DNA of 64,000 nucleotides from Sophora flavescens. Its lineage: Eukaryota > Streptophyta > Magnoliopsida > Fabales > Fabaceae. A program made the translations under genes and the position numbers. The notes beneath the pieces were generated by a model. That model saw only the letters and a program-made list of their open reading frames with translations. It did no database searches and was not told where the DNA came from. Position 1 is the stretch's first letter. The number at the start of each line of letters is the position of its first letter. Below, piece after piece: positions 33,764-44,939 of this stretch. The stretch lies in contig CM061065.1 of assembly GCA_030762895.1 (NCBI GenBank), positions 73,297,676 to 73,361,675 on the forward strand. The letters are read 5' to 3'.

Positions 33764-35203
33764 TGATAAGCCTCTGACTTATCTAGTTTTATCACTAGAT
33801 GGACTGTGGTTTTTGTGCAAATTATTCGAGTTCACTCTCGTTTTCGCCCAAATTTGCCTTGTTTTGTTCCTAAGTTGGACTTTGACTCGTTCTAGGCAAT
33901 TTTTGTAGTTTTTAGTCTATTATGAGTAGAATTACGCTTTTTGTTCTTTTTTTTGTTGTTTCAGGTTAGAAGTGAAGCTTCAAGAGTCAAGGAAGCACTT
34001 CGAGTCAAGGAAACAGTGGAAATTTCCATTCTGGAGGTACTCGCCCCGCGAGTAGATGCTCGCCTCGCGAGCCTGAAGATCAGCAAAACAGCAACAGTCA
34101 TCAATTCTGGCTCGTCACGCGAGAGCCTTATCGCCTCGTGAGAGCCTGAAGACCCTGGAAGACAGAGACCATCACGGCCTAGCCGTGATGAAGTTCACGG
34201 TTGTGACAGACTAAGGTTTGAAGACTCGCCCCGCGAACACACTCTCGCCTCGCGAGAATCCAAATTGAAAGCGGCCCAAAACTAATGTTCGCCTCGCGAA
34301 AGTATGCTCGCCCCGCCAGCGGGCGAGAAACAGAATCCCTATATATTGCTATTTCAGATCAGATTTGGGGGAGCTTTTGGATCCAGATCCGAATCCTAGT
34401 TTTGGCCACTGTTTTAGATCAGTTTTGTTACGAGTTCTTGTTACTCTGGAGCTGCGTCTCCCTTCTTATTTTCTTATTTTGATATGGTGATTATGTCGGA
34501 TTGTTTGTGTGTTGTCACGGGCATGAGGAACTACTCCCCTCGTCTAGGGAATCAATGAAGCCACCCATGGCGGTGTAGTGTTCATGTGATGTATGTTTTT
34601 CTCCCCTTTTCTCAATTGATGTTTTCTAATTCTGATTTGATTGTGTTGATCATATGCATGCATGATTGACTTGTTAAACGTGTTGAGGCTGATCGGCGAT
34701 TCGCGTTTTAGAACTTGAATTGGGATCATCGATCGAATATTGCACGAGAGTGAGTAGGAGATCGGTGCAACCTTATAGGGAACAAGAATTAACAGAGTTT
34801 GATGATTAGGATTATGAGACCTAGTAAGTAATTAATCCAATCATCGAATACGTCCTATTGAGCACGACAGTGGATATAGGAGAATTTGGGGGTCCCGGTT
34901 GACATTGTAATTGAACTTAGGGAGGAATACATCATCACTTGGGTACTATGCATGATTGGGTAGGTGGATTTGAGACCCTAGATATCTTAATTTCAGATTT
35001 TAATACCTTAGCTTTATTTGATTTATTATTTGAATTGCGATCTTAATCTCTCTCTCAACCACTTTCCTTACTTGACCAACTTATCGGATTTCTCGCGAAT
35101 TAGTTGAATTGGTAGCCCAATCCTTGTGTTCGACCTCGGTAAATTCTTACCGTGTTTCTTTTATTACTTGCGATGACCCGGTACACTTGCCGGTGGGTCA
35201 ACA
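33764..35203 (+). repeat. 3' LTR of the TR-GAG-like element
   Basis: TGATAAGCC..GGTCAACA, nearly identical to 29382-30806. It contains its own palindrome array (34039-34327), in which the third unit is still a pair, and a TATATAT core at 34341-34347. Confidence 0.92.
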
Positions 35204-35208
35204 TGATG

Positions 35209-35584
35209 CCTATCACGGTTAGGCCGTGACAGATTCTGTCTTGGAAAACTTGGCATTGGTTGGCCTGTCACGGCCGTGACAGGTTTTGACTTTTGTGTTT
35301 TTTTCTTTTCAGTCTTGCTCGATCATGGCCGTGATGGCTGTTACGGCTACGCCGTGATGGGCTCTGTTTGGCTCATTTTTCTTGCTTTTCAAGCTCCGTC
35401 TTCATGCAAGCTCCATCATAACTGATCCTGAACATTTTAATCTTCAATTCCTGCACATAAACACCACAAAACCACCTTACCCGTTCCAAGGTAAAAACTA
35501 ACAAAAATAAAATTAAAAATGCCTAAACTACATGAAAATGCATGCAATATGATAAAGAAATAAGAGGTGTAATCACACTCATCA
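35209..35584 (-). repeat. 3' LTR of the Athila-like element, second part
   Basis: Continues the LTR split at 29381. It carries three further TCACGG-type palindromes (35210-35229, 35267-35280, 35322-35358) and ends CTCATCA at 35584, next to the polypurine tract. Confidence 0.9.
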
Positions 35585-36960
35585 AACTACCCCAAGCTTA
35601 AGATTTTGCTTGTCCTCAAGCAATAACCAAGGCCAGCAAGATAAACAATCAGAGTATGGACAGTGAACCAAGAACCCGAGTAACAAATAAAAGTAACAGG
35701 AACATCCAAATAAGTAACCAAGGGACAATCAATTTCAAGTCCAATTAGAAGCTTAGGTTCTCTAGATTCATGCCTCTCACTAATTCGGGCACTCTTCTCA
35801 CCTCACTCAAGTGTTTAAGGACATATGACAATTCACTCAATTTTCTCAAGGAAGGTACCCTACCATAAGCTTGACTATTAACCAAATCTCTACTTTATTA
35901 ATGAAAACTCATAAGAATCAATAGGTCTTTTATTTTGGTTGTAATGGGGTCATGGGATTAATTGTTAGATGGGGAAATCAAGAAAGGGAAAATTCAAGAA
36001 GGCTAAACAAGCTATCAATCAATTCAAAGCATGACAACCTTCTAAAATATCTTTTTGGGCTTTAATTCACTTTTCCACCTTTCTTTCTTTCTTCCTTTTT
36101 TTTTTATTTCTCACTTTATTTTTCTCATCCCCTTCTCCATTTTTTTTTTCAATTTAGAGAAGGGGAGATTTCCACCTTAAGAGAAATATTTTTCTAACTT
36201 TTTCATCCCACAATTTATTTTTCAAACCACCTTTTTGTCTTTTTTGCAATACTTTAAAAGGTGTCATACCAAGCATCATTCATCAAAATAAATCAAGGTA
36301 CCAAGAAAAGTCTATTAGGCTCAAAATTGGGCAACTAAGGGGTAGCATTTAATCAATCAAAGCTCAAAAGGCCAGAAAAATACCTAGTGCCTCAAGAATT
36401 TTCAAATATGTTTTCAAAAATTTTTAAGTTTCAAAACGGTTTCAAGTCAAGTTCTAGAGAATACAATCCAAGAGGAATAAAACACTCAATCACAAAGAAT
36501 GGGGTAGATTTAGTGAGTACCACTTTTAGGCTGAAAAATCTCACATTTAGTAGTTTGAAATTAATGAGAAATACAAATCCAAGGAACCACATGCTAATTA
36601 TCAACTATCAAAAGATCATCTCAAGCATTTTTATTTTTATCCTATCACAAGAATACAGAAAAAAAAAATTGGGTTAAAAAATTCACTGTCTCAATTCATT
36701 TGGCACAAAGTTCTCACAATTGGATGCATACTCTAAGCAAGGGACAACCTAATCATGTGTTTATGCAAAACTACGCATATATGAAAGCAACATGAAAAAT
36801 GCAAAAAACAAAATGCAAAAATACCCCTACCCCAAGCTTAAAAACTTACATAGTCCCCAATGTAAATAATCAAGTCGGAGAGAGAGAAAAATGGAACAAC
36901 TCACCGAGGTGGTGGAGGGTGTTAGCTCAGATGCCAGTCATAGAGCTGTTGGAGGACGTG
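35585..36960 (-). other. 3' non-coding domain of the Athila-like element
   Basis: No coding sequence. Adjacent to the LTR the sense strand has TTGCTTGAGGACAAGCAA (stem-loop) and a polypurine tract. The remainder is AT-rich and matches the general layout of the 3' domains of its relatives. Confidence 0.6.
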
Positions 36961-37260
36961 TCACGGCTGTGACATTCATCACGGCCTGGCCGTGATCGAT
37001 TTGGATGCTGGTTACTGGGCCCTGTCACGGCCGTGATATACATCACGGGTAGACCGTGATCAATTCTGTTCTGTTGGGATCATTCGCTTCACGTCCATGA
37101 TGGCTATCACGGCCTAGGTGTGATCCCTTCTGGTTTTCAGCTTCTGGACCATCACGACCATGACGCTCGTCACGGCTAGGCCGTGATAGATTCTGGTCTC
37201 CTCTTCCTTTTTGAAATTGCTCCATCATGGCCATGATGGCCATCAGGGCCAGGCCATGAT
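36961..37260 (-). repeat. internal array of five TCACGG palindrome pairs
   Basis: Five pairs, each TCAC-N4-GTGA, a 4-bp spacer, then ATCACGG-N5-CCGTGAT (36 bp in all), start near 36961, 37025, 37090, 37151 and 37224. Inter-pair spacers of 25-38 bp vary in sequence. It lies outside the LTR, downstream (sense) of the protease remnant. The five copies differ mostly by C-to-T or G-to-A changes. Confidence 0.88.
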
Positions 37261-37476
37261 CTCCTCTGACTTCATTTTTCCATGCCTTTTTGCTCTTCAT
37301 GCCTTCATAACCTGAAAATACCTGGCAAAACCATCAATTTGTGATCTTTCTTCTCTTAATCTTCTCAAATTATCCAAAAACAAAATTCAAAAACAAATTA
37401 AAAAGGGAAAGAAAGCTTGGGTTGCCTCCCAAGAAGCGCTTCCTTACGGTCTTAAGCTTGACCATACTCCTTTCAA

Positions 37477-39825
37477 TCAACCGGGATCAGTTGGGCTTGG
37501 AAGTGAAAGAACACCTCTCTTCCAAGGAAATCCTTCAAAGAGTCTATTTTGTTCATATGGCCATATGCGCTTTCGCTTTGCTCTTTTCATTTTTAGTTTC
37601 ATGGCCTTACTTCCTCCCGGCGAAAGTTTTAACTCCACATGTTGAGCAACTCCAATTTCATCATTATTTGGTGCATAATTTGTCTTGCAAAGTTTGGGAG
37701 TTGCTTCTATGTTAAGCTCTTCCTTTACCTTTGGAGGCATTATCTCAATCCTGCACACATGACTCTCAAAAGTAGGGTTGTTATATGAGTTAGTCAAATC
37801 AAAATCTACCATTCCTTTCTCTACATTCAAGGAGAGCTTACTATTTTTTACATCAATTATTGCTCCAGCTGTGGCCAAGAATGGCCTTCCAAGAATGATA
37901 GGGAATTTAGAGTTCCCGTTCATATCCAACACCATGAAATTGGTAGGAATGAAAAATTTTCCTACCTTTATGGGAACATTCTCTAGTATGCCTAGAGGAG
38001 TTTTAGTTGAGCCATCCGCAAACTGTAAAGAGAACTTGGATGGACTCAATTCCTTGGGTTCCTAACCTCTCAAAGATGGTATGTGGCATCAAACTCGCAC
38101 TAGCCCCTAAGTCACATAATGCTTGGTCTATTTTCACTTCTCCAATTGAGCAAGCAATAGAGAAACTTCCTGGATCTTTTAGTTTAGGAGGCATATTAGT
38201 TTTATCATGGCATCATGCTCCTCAATTAAGCTCATAGTTTCTTTTTCTACTTGCTTTTTCTTGACCAACCTTTGTGGGAAAAGTATTGGGGGTTGGTAAG
38301 GTGGTGGAGGGACATACTTTGGCTCTATCTCTTCATGTTCACTCATGTCCTCCTCACATTCCACATCCTTTTCAACTACCCCGAGCTTATCATCCCTCAA
38401 GTATATAGCATTACAGTGCTCATTGGGATTAACTTCGGGTTATCCTGGAAACGTACCCTTAGTTATAGAATATGTACTAGCTTGTTGGGCAATCTGAGTT
38501 TCCAACATCTTATTATGGATGGCTAAGTTATCTACCTTAGATGTTAACTCTTTTATTGCCTCATTGACTGCCTTACCTTGTTTCCTAAACTCTTCATTTT
38601 GCTTTGTTTGAGTTTCAACAAAATTTTTCAAAAGAGACACAAGTTTAGACTTTTGTACCTGAGGATACCCCGATGTGGGTTTCCTATTACCTTGGCCTTC
38701 CTAGAATTCGTGGTTCAACGTGTTGTTGTAGTTCCCGTAGGGGAGATAAGGATTATTCTTCCTCACTTGGTTGTAAGGATTTGGGGGAGCATAATTTGGC
38801 AATTTCGGGTTCGTGTCATAGAAATTGTGACAAGAGTTACTTGTGTCCCTCGAAGCACTGGATCCAGGAGCAATACCATGTGGGCACTCTATTATGTCAT
38901 GTCCCTACATTCCACAAATCTCACAAACAACATTAGTAGCACCTATTGAACTCACATTAGCCTTTTCAAGCTTATCAAAGCGTTTATTCAATGAGTCAAA
39001 TTTAGACACAATTAAATCATTACCATTCATTTCAAACTTACCCCCCGAAAGCTTTTTCGGGTTATTTCCTCTTTCTGAACCCCATTGGTGATAGTTGGTG
39101 GCTATGTTTTCAATGATATTGAATGCTTCAGATAGTGGTCTATTCATAAAGGCTCCACCAGCTGCGGAGTCAAGTGACACCTTCGAAGAGTAATCCAATC
39201 CGTTGTAGAAGGTATGCACTAACAACCACCTCTCGAGCCCATGATGTGGGCAAGACTCTAGCAATCCTTTGTAACGATCCCAAGCTTCGTATAAGCATTC
39301 TCCGTCCTTCTGGAAGAAGCCGATGATCTGAGTTCGTAGGTAAGCAGTCTTGGATGGAGGGAAGAATTTCTTCAAGAATGCCTGCTCCAGTTGGTCCCAA
39401 GTTGACAAAGTATTAGCGGACACTTGCTTCAACCAAGCTCTTGCCTTTCCAGTCAGAGAGAAGGGGAATAACCTCAAGCGAATAACATCAATCGGGGCAC
39501 CTTGAATTCTTATTGCATCAGTGAACTCCAAGAATGTCTCCACATGATCAGTCAGGTCCTCCGAGGGTAATTCCCCAAATTGATGTTGCCTAATCATGCC
39601 AATTAACTGAGGCGGTATAGTTTAGTTATCAGCCTCAATTTATGGCCTAGCAATCCCAGTTTGCAAACCCCTAGCATCTGGGGTGCGTAGTCCTTCAGTG
39701 GTTTGGTATCCGGTAGGTTCGCCATGAGTGGAACAGGAATCGACCTCTCTCTCTTTGTCTTTGTAGTCTCCTACGTCTATGAAAGGTCCTTTCGATCTCG
39801 GGGTCAACTTCAATAAGATTTCCAA
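37477..39825 (-). pseudogene. gag-protease pseudogene of the Athila-like element
   Basis: From 39825 downward on the minus strand come the gag N-terminus (39825-39640) and the gag core at 39597-38905 (QFGELPSEDLTDHVETFLEF, RLRLFPFSLTGKARAWLK, FFPPSKTAYLRTQI). A zinc knuckle CEIC..GHDIIEC follows, with an in-frame TAG inside it at about 38905. Then come a gag tail (38640-38440) and an aspartic protease at 38194-37500, with the active-site-like CDLGASASLMP and the distal IILGRPFLATAGAIIDV. DLGAS in place of DSG/DTG is usual in Athila proteases. Frames are broken near 39640, 38905, 38420 and 38050. RT and everything beyond are deleted, so the element needs help in trans. Confidence 0.82.
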
Positions 39826-39970
39826 GACTTTGAGATCTTTGCATAAAAGAGAAAAATACCTGCAAGAGAGAGATAGATACTCTAGGGAAAAAAAGAAAAG
39901 AAAAAAAAAATAATAATAAAAATGTACAGAAAAATCAATTTAGAAATTAAACTAAAATTCAAGAAAGCAC

Positions 39971-39990
39971 GGTCCCCGGCAACGGCACCA
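39971..39990 (-). promoter_or_regulatory. primer-binding site, tRNA-Asp type
   Basis: The minus strand reads TGGTGCCGTTGCCGGGGACC, one mismatch (GTG for GCG) from the tRNA-Asp complement, 6 bp from the LTR end. Confidence 0.85.
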
Positions 39991-39996
39991 AAAACT

Positions 39997-41307
39997 TGAT
40001 AGCGTGAATCCGCAAGTAAACGACTTCGTCGTTAAGTAATAAAAAGATCGAACCCACAGAGACCGTGATCTTAAATAACAATTAATTATTAAATTAATTA
40101 AGCTAGACAAGAAAAAGATTTGGAAAAGATTTGGTTTTTGAAATAAGATTAACTAACAAATCAAGTATTTAAAACGCAATCAAATAAAATCGCAATCAAA
40201 TCAAATCTGGAGATTTTCACATTAAAAGAGATTTCCAGGAATTGGGTTACCAACAAGACTGCTCATGCTACTAAATTGATCGTCCTTCTTGTTAATTATC
40301 GAAATTGCTTTGAAGGTGAATTTATCTTCAATAAGTTAATGTTCCCTCTCGAGATACAAGAACCGTGCCCAATTAAACCAACCCCTACTCTCGTGGTAAT
40401 TGTATTTAAATTGAACCCATTAAGATTCGTGACAATTCAATGAACCCTCGAAAGACCGCTTCTAACTCTCGTGATTCAAGTCCTAAGTGCAATCCCTATA
40501 GATCCAATACCTAAGGTCATCATTTGGGTTCATCCTTAGAGTATCTTTGACATGCAAATAAGTGCGCACCAAATTCACAAGTAATTCATGCAATAGGAAT
40601 TAAATCGAAAGCAAAATTGAAATGAAAATGTCAATTCATTGCATAAAACGAGTCTTGGACATTGCCCCAATTCCTAGAAATAAAAACAACTACTCACGCA
40701 TTGCCATATTCGTAGCAACCTTGAATAATAAAAACATAAAAATCCTAAGAGAAGAGAAGAAAATGAGAATAAGAGAAATCCTAATTTTTGCTTAAGGTAG
40801 CAGCCAAGAGCTTCCATTTTCGAGCCTGAGTCCTATTTATAATATAGGGTAACTTGGGATTAAAGCAATTACAAATCAGATAAAAAAAAAACAAATCAAA
40901 ATCCCAGATTTTGCGCGTCACGACCGTGATACCTGTCATGGCCAGGCCGTGATAGATTCTGTCTTGAAAAACTTGGCACTGGTTGGCCCGTCACGGCCGT
41001 GACAGGTTCTGACTTTTGCGTTCTTTTCTTTTTAGCCTTGCTCGATCATGGCCGTGATGACTGTCACGGCTAGGCCGTGATGAGCTCTGTTTGGCTCATT
41101 TTTCTTGTTTTTCAAGCTCCGTCTTCATGCAAGCTCCATCATAACTGATCCCGAACATTTTAATCTTCAATTCCTGCATATAAACACCACAAAACCACCT
41201 TACCCGTTCCAAGGTAAAAACTAACAAAAATCAAATTAAAAATGCCTAAACTACATGAAAATGGATGCAATATGATAAAGAAATATGAGGTGTAATCACA
41301 CTCATCA
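39997..41307 (-). repeat. 5' LTR of the Athila-like element
   Basis: 1311 bp, TGATAGCGTG..CACTCATCA on the plus strand. Its U3 palindrome array spans 40917-41081: TCACGACCGTGA, GGCCAGGCCGTGAT, TCACGGCCGTGA, and ATCATGGCCGTGAT paired with TCACGGCTAGGCCGTGA. A TATA box (sense TATAAATA, plus 40833-40842) lies about 75 bp downstream in the sense direction. Confidence 0.92.
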
Positions 41308-41312
41308 GTCCC

Positions 41313-42227
41313 GCGCCTTGCTTCATCACTTTCGTCATTCTGCCTTGTTCACCACCGCCCTTCTCTGCCCTAACCCTTTCACTCTGCCCTGTTCACCACC
41401 GCGAGCTCCTCTCCACCACCAGGTACTACCTCTTTCTCTCTCTCTTTCTAAAATTCATACTCTCGTTTGAATATTGCCCTAACTCTCTCTGTCCCTCTCA
41501 CTCTTAGCCACCACTTCGAATGGCGGCCACTAGTGGAGAGCCAACGCCGAGCCGTCACACCACCCGTGAGCCACTCTCCTTCTCCTCTCTCTGAACGCAG
41601 GTAACACCCTAAACCCTCAAAGTTTCAGTTTCGGTTTCAGTTTCGGTTTTGCTTCTCTTTTCATGTTTGGGATGAATGGCATTGGTAGTGTGGATTTACA
41701 TTAGCCTTGGCTTGTTTGTGGACAATACTTGCTTCTTTAACTTGATGGTCCTTAACAAAGAAAACCAAACTATCCTATCACAAGGCTTATATAAGCAAAC
41801 TGATTTTATTCTTATGCATGGTCCCTGTATTATGAGTCTGTTTTCAGATTGAAAACAGAACACATCTGCATACAGGTTTGAATACAGGTTCTTCAATATA
41901 AGAGTACAGTTTGTATTGTCATGGATAAATTTGGGTAAAGTCTAGTTATAAAAAAAATATGGGTAAAGTCTCACATAGGCATTTATTTTATAATTTTGTT
42001 TTGATGCCACCTTAAAATTGTGTCTTTATTTGTTTATCATTTTTGCTTGCAGCGATTTTCCCCAATACTCCAATAGTGTCAACTGTAAACTAAAATTAAT
42101 ACTCGTACCAAGTTGAGATTATTTTGATCGAGAAATAAATTTTATCCCTTTTAGGCTTTGAACATTGACATAATTGTCATTTGCTATTAAAAGTTGTGGG
42201 ATTTATATTAAAGTTCCTAAAATGTTT
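41313..42227 (+). other. residual CACTA leader, no ORF of note
   Basis: Resembles the CT-rich leader with GCCCTGTTCACCACCGCGAG-type text at 8960-9300 of the larger CACTA. Splice-like GGTACT and GCAGGTAAC motifs are present. The rest up to the subterminal repeats is AT-rich. Confidence 0.5.
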
Positions 42228-43080
42228 TTCCAACATCAGACGTTACGTTAAAAGTGTTATTTTTAACGTCTGTTAGAGAGTGAAACAGACGTTAAAAGTA
42301 AACTTTAGCGTCGGTTCATAATGAGGCGTTAAAAGTGTGACTTTTAACGTGGGTTGTCTGGAATTTTTTTGACGTTAAAAGTCACTTTTAACGGACGTTA
42401 AAAGTACTTCCTGCATTAGTGTAGGGATACCATATCCTATTACAGAATTGATACAATGAGTAAAAGAAATATAAAGCACTGTAGCTACAGCAAATAATAC
42501 AAATTGAAGACAGTCCTATGAGATTGATTGAATGGTAACAATTGATGGCTTAAAATGTTTTCATAAGTGTGCAAGAATTGTTTTATTCAAAATGAAGTTT
42601 GTATTTTTCTCAATCTCACACAAACAAGAGAACTGAATATGATAAAAAAGAAAGAAAGAGAACCAAAACTCTTCTTAAAACTATTAAAAAAAAATATCCG
42701 TTGGAAATAAAATATGAAACAATCAAATGCACCAGTTTATTATTTCTGCAATGAAAGCACTAGCAAGGAATGGATAAGTCATAAGATAGTGAATTGATTT
42801 AGTCAATTAAGAGTCTCCAATTCAATCAAAAAAGAACTTTGCAATTGTACCCCAAAAAAAAAAAAACAGAACGTTGCACGAGTAGGTTTCTGATCTCATA
42901 TTAGCTTTCAATGCAATTCTATTTGCAATTTAAAAAATTGATAGCCATTAGGAATATAAAAGTTGCACCAAGACCAAAATGCTAGGATTTGCATTCAATG
43001 CTTATTTGTTTTTCATTAAGAGAATTAATTCCCATAAAAAAAAAAAGAATGTTAACACCTTGAACCAGAATGTGAACGTT

Positions 43081-44362
43081 TTTTTTTTTTTTTACGGTAA
43101 AGATCTTCATTCAATTACTGAAACAAGGGACATTACAATCAAATTGATCAAACAGTGTAGGGGCATTCCCCACCCAAACTAAGGGACTAGCTCTAATAGT
43201 TAAGCCCATCAACTCAAGAACCACATTACACATAGATTGTGCAGAAAACAAAGGGCATCAAACCAAAATCTATATCCTAGCATCCAGCCTAACAATTTCT
43301 TCCTCACTCGGTTAAGGACACGGAAAGGATGAGATGTCACAGTCTTAACGCTTATCCAATTACGGATCATTTCTTTGACTTCTTCAGGCACAATTCGATT
43401 ATATGTGATCTCGATGTTGTCCAATTTAACCCTTTGATCGGAAGTCAAATGAAGTGTGGAGAGGATACTGAAATTGGAATCAGCCACAAGTGGACCAACA
43501 CCCTCTACATGTTTCCAAAAAGCTGAGTTCATGGGCTTTTTCACAAACATCTTAAGAGCATTAGTTACCCCAACAGGACTTAAGAGCAACCTGCATAAAA
43601 GAGATAAAGCAGAGGCCATAGCAACAGGACACCCAAATTGAAAATATGTACCTCTGTCTGGTGGCTTTGGCGGAGGACGAAACACGACCTGTTCAGGAGG
43701 AGGGGGAACTGCCTCGCTTTGCTGGTGATCAGGGTTCCTGGGATCAGTGTGACCATTTGTTTCCATCAGAGTTCCGAGTCTGTCCTGTGGTGGGGGTTCG
43801 GGTGGTGGTCGCACCACCGGTGAAGAGAACGACGCGATGATGGGAGACCCTTTGATGGGATCCAGAGAGAGTGGGGAAGTGGCGGAGGGTAGATCGCCGG
43901 CGACTAAGTCAGTCTCCAATAAGAGACCGAAACCAAGCCGTGGGGTTGGTTGAGGCAAGTTAAAACTCGGATCTGTGAAAGATGGCTTGACGTGGGTGAA
44001 GTGGAGCAGGGGTGAAGGATCTGAGAAATGGAGGTGGCTGCGAGATCCGGTAACAAGAGGAAAGAGACTCACGTTTGGCGACGAAAGGGCGAGGCGGAGG
44101 AGCGGTGGTGACGAAAGGGCGAGGCGGAGGAGCGGTGGGGAGGTTGGATGTTGACATGGGAGAACGAAGGGGATTTCACAACGGGACGGAGGGACACTAG
44201 GAAGAAAGCCAGGGCTTCGACCAAACAGGCCCCACTGTTGGGGGAGCAAGCCTCCACAAAGGGAGGAGAAAATACCATGACGGCGCATGGAGGGATAAAC
44301 CCTAGCAGAGCCGAAAGGCTCTCAGGGTGAAAAGGTTGCAAAAAACGAATGAAGGTAAAGTT
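43081..44362 (-). mobile_element. poly(A)-tailed retroposon with 17-bp TSD
   Basis: ACCAGAATGTGAACGTT flanks the segment at 43064-43080 and 44363-44379. On the minus strand the segment ends in an A-tract (T-run 43079-43093 on plus) next to the TSD, as expected for target-primed reverse transcription. The 5' end carries a stem GAGAGCC-TTTC-GGCTCT (about 44305-44325 on plus). It is compact (1282 bp) and contains one long ORF. A LINE derivative or a retrogene are both possible. Confidence 0.85.
43209..44288 (-). CDS. unrecognised 359-codon ORF within the retroposon
   Basis: An uninterrupted minus-strand frame of 359 codons, ATG at 44288 and stop at 43209-43211, fills most of the retroposon: about 75 bp of leader and 115 bp before the A-tract. 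I do not recognise the product. The N-terminal 120 residues are rich in Pro, Ser, Leu and Phe and contain a tandem PLLRLALSS repeat (44070-44125). The middle (about 165-215) is proline-rich with PPPEPPPQ and FRPPPKPPD. The last 120 residues are more globular, with Trp, Lys and Arg. No RT, endonuclease or CCHC motif is visible. The lack of stops may reflect youth or selection. Confidence 0.4.
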   Translation of the reverse strand: MRRHGIFSSLCGGLLPQQWGLFGRSPGFLPSVPPSRCEIPFVLPCQHPTSPPLLRLALSSPPLLRLALSSPNVSLFPLVTGSRSHLHFSDPSPLLHFTHVKPSFTDPSFNLPQPTPRLGFGLLLETDLVAGDLPSATSPLSLDPIKGSPIIASFSSPVVRPPPEPPPQDRLGTLMETNGHTDPRNPDHQQSEAVPPPPEQVVFRPPPKPPDRGTYFQFGCPVAMASALSLLCRLLLSPVGVTNALKMFVKKPMNSAFWKHVEGVGPLVADSNFSILSTLHLTSDQRVKLDNIEITYNRIVPEEVKEMIRNWISVKTVTSHPFRVLNRVRKKLLGWMLGYRFWFDALCFLHNLCVMWFLS

Positions 44363-44459
44363 ACCAGAATGTGAACGTTGAAGCCATGAAAAATGAGAAA
44401 AATGTCCACTGCCATTTTAGTCCAGCAAAGATCAATTTCCCAAAATTGAGACTTTCAAA

Positions 44460-44885
44460 CACTACTAGAGATTCATGATTTTCCTCCCGTGGATTTTTTT
44501 TTTGCAAGACTTTCCTGTGAATTTTTTTACAAATTTTTTTCTATAAATTTAAATTCATAAAAACATTTGTAGGAACTTTTACCATTTCCTATCAATTTAA
44601 ATTTACAAAAAATGTTTGGATGATTCCTATAGATTTTTCTACTAATCAAATTTGCACAAAAAATTCATAAGAAATTTCACAGCAAAACATGTTAGTTGAA
44701 AATTGTAGAAAATTTTACAGGTAATTTTGCTGTGAATTTTTCTTCAAATTTAATTACCTGCAAATTTTATTATAAATCCACATACCATATGAACTTTAGT
44801 TGCAGAATTTAATTAGCAAGAAAATCTGTCTGAAATTTTGAATTTTCCTACCGAATTTCCTACAAATTCAAATATGCATTTTGAA
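44460..44885. mobile_element. CACTA-like terminus, truncated
   Basis: Starts CACTACTAGAGATTCATG and continues with many direct and inverted TTTCCTGTGAATTT / AAATTTGTAGGAA-type motifs in AT-rich DNA, as in another legume CACTA family. No opposite end was found in the window. Confidence 0.4.
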
Positions 44886-44939
44886 ACTTACTTGTTAAAA
44901 TTAAAAACATTTTTTAATAAATGTAGCCACCGCACATAA

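Larger units (their letters stand above)
29382..35203 (+). mobile_element. non-autonomous LTR element with partial gag (TR-GAG-like)
   Basis: LTRs 29382-30806 (1425 bp) and 33764-35203 (1440 bp) are nearly identical. TSD TGATG lies at 29377-29381 and 35204-35208. The primer site TGGCGCCGTTGCCGGGGA (30813-30830) is complementary to tRNA-Asp. A polypurine tract AAGTTTGGGGTGTTT precedes the 3' LTR. The 3-kb interior has only a truncated gag; protease and polymerase are absent. LTR start, U3 array words and 3' non-coding sequence resemble the autonomous element at 54071-63754, a plausible source of proteins in trans. Confidence 0.9.
28466..41307 (-). mobile_element. Athila-like gag-pro LTR element, non-autonomous
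   Basis: LTR-bounded element in minus orientation with TSD GTCCC (28461-28465 and 41308-41312). The right (5') LTR is 39997-41307. The left (3') LTR is 28466-29381 plus 35209-35584, split by another element. The tRNA-Asp-type primer site TGGTGCCGTTGCCGGGGACC lies at 39971-39990 (minus), and the polypurine tract (sense AAGCTTGGGGTAGTT) adjoins 35584. Only gag and protease remains are present; RT, RNase H and integrase are missing. Its LTRs differ at many sites, mostly transitions, so it is older than the element inside it. Confidence 0.92.
28245..42421 (+). mobile_element. non-autonomous CACTA element, split by nested retrotransposons
   Basis: Left end CACTACTGGAAAATAT (28245) and right end CTGCATTAGTG (42421), flanked by TSD TAG (28242-28244, 42422-42424). 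Subterminal GACGTTAAAAG pairs are present at 28296-28430 and 42228-42410. After removing the nested insertion (28466-41312), about 1.3 kb remains. Its 41313-41620 part resembles the untranslated leader at 8960-9300 of the larger CACTA, so it is a deletion derivative of that family without transposase. Confidence 0.88.

Noticed and set aside
36961..37260. Regularly spaced palindromic repeats with variable spacers that superficially resemble a CRISPR array
   Set aside because: Plant nuclear context inside a retrotransposon; repeats are degenerate pairs of two palindrome types, spacers are partly related, and no cas genes exist.
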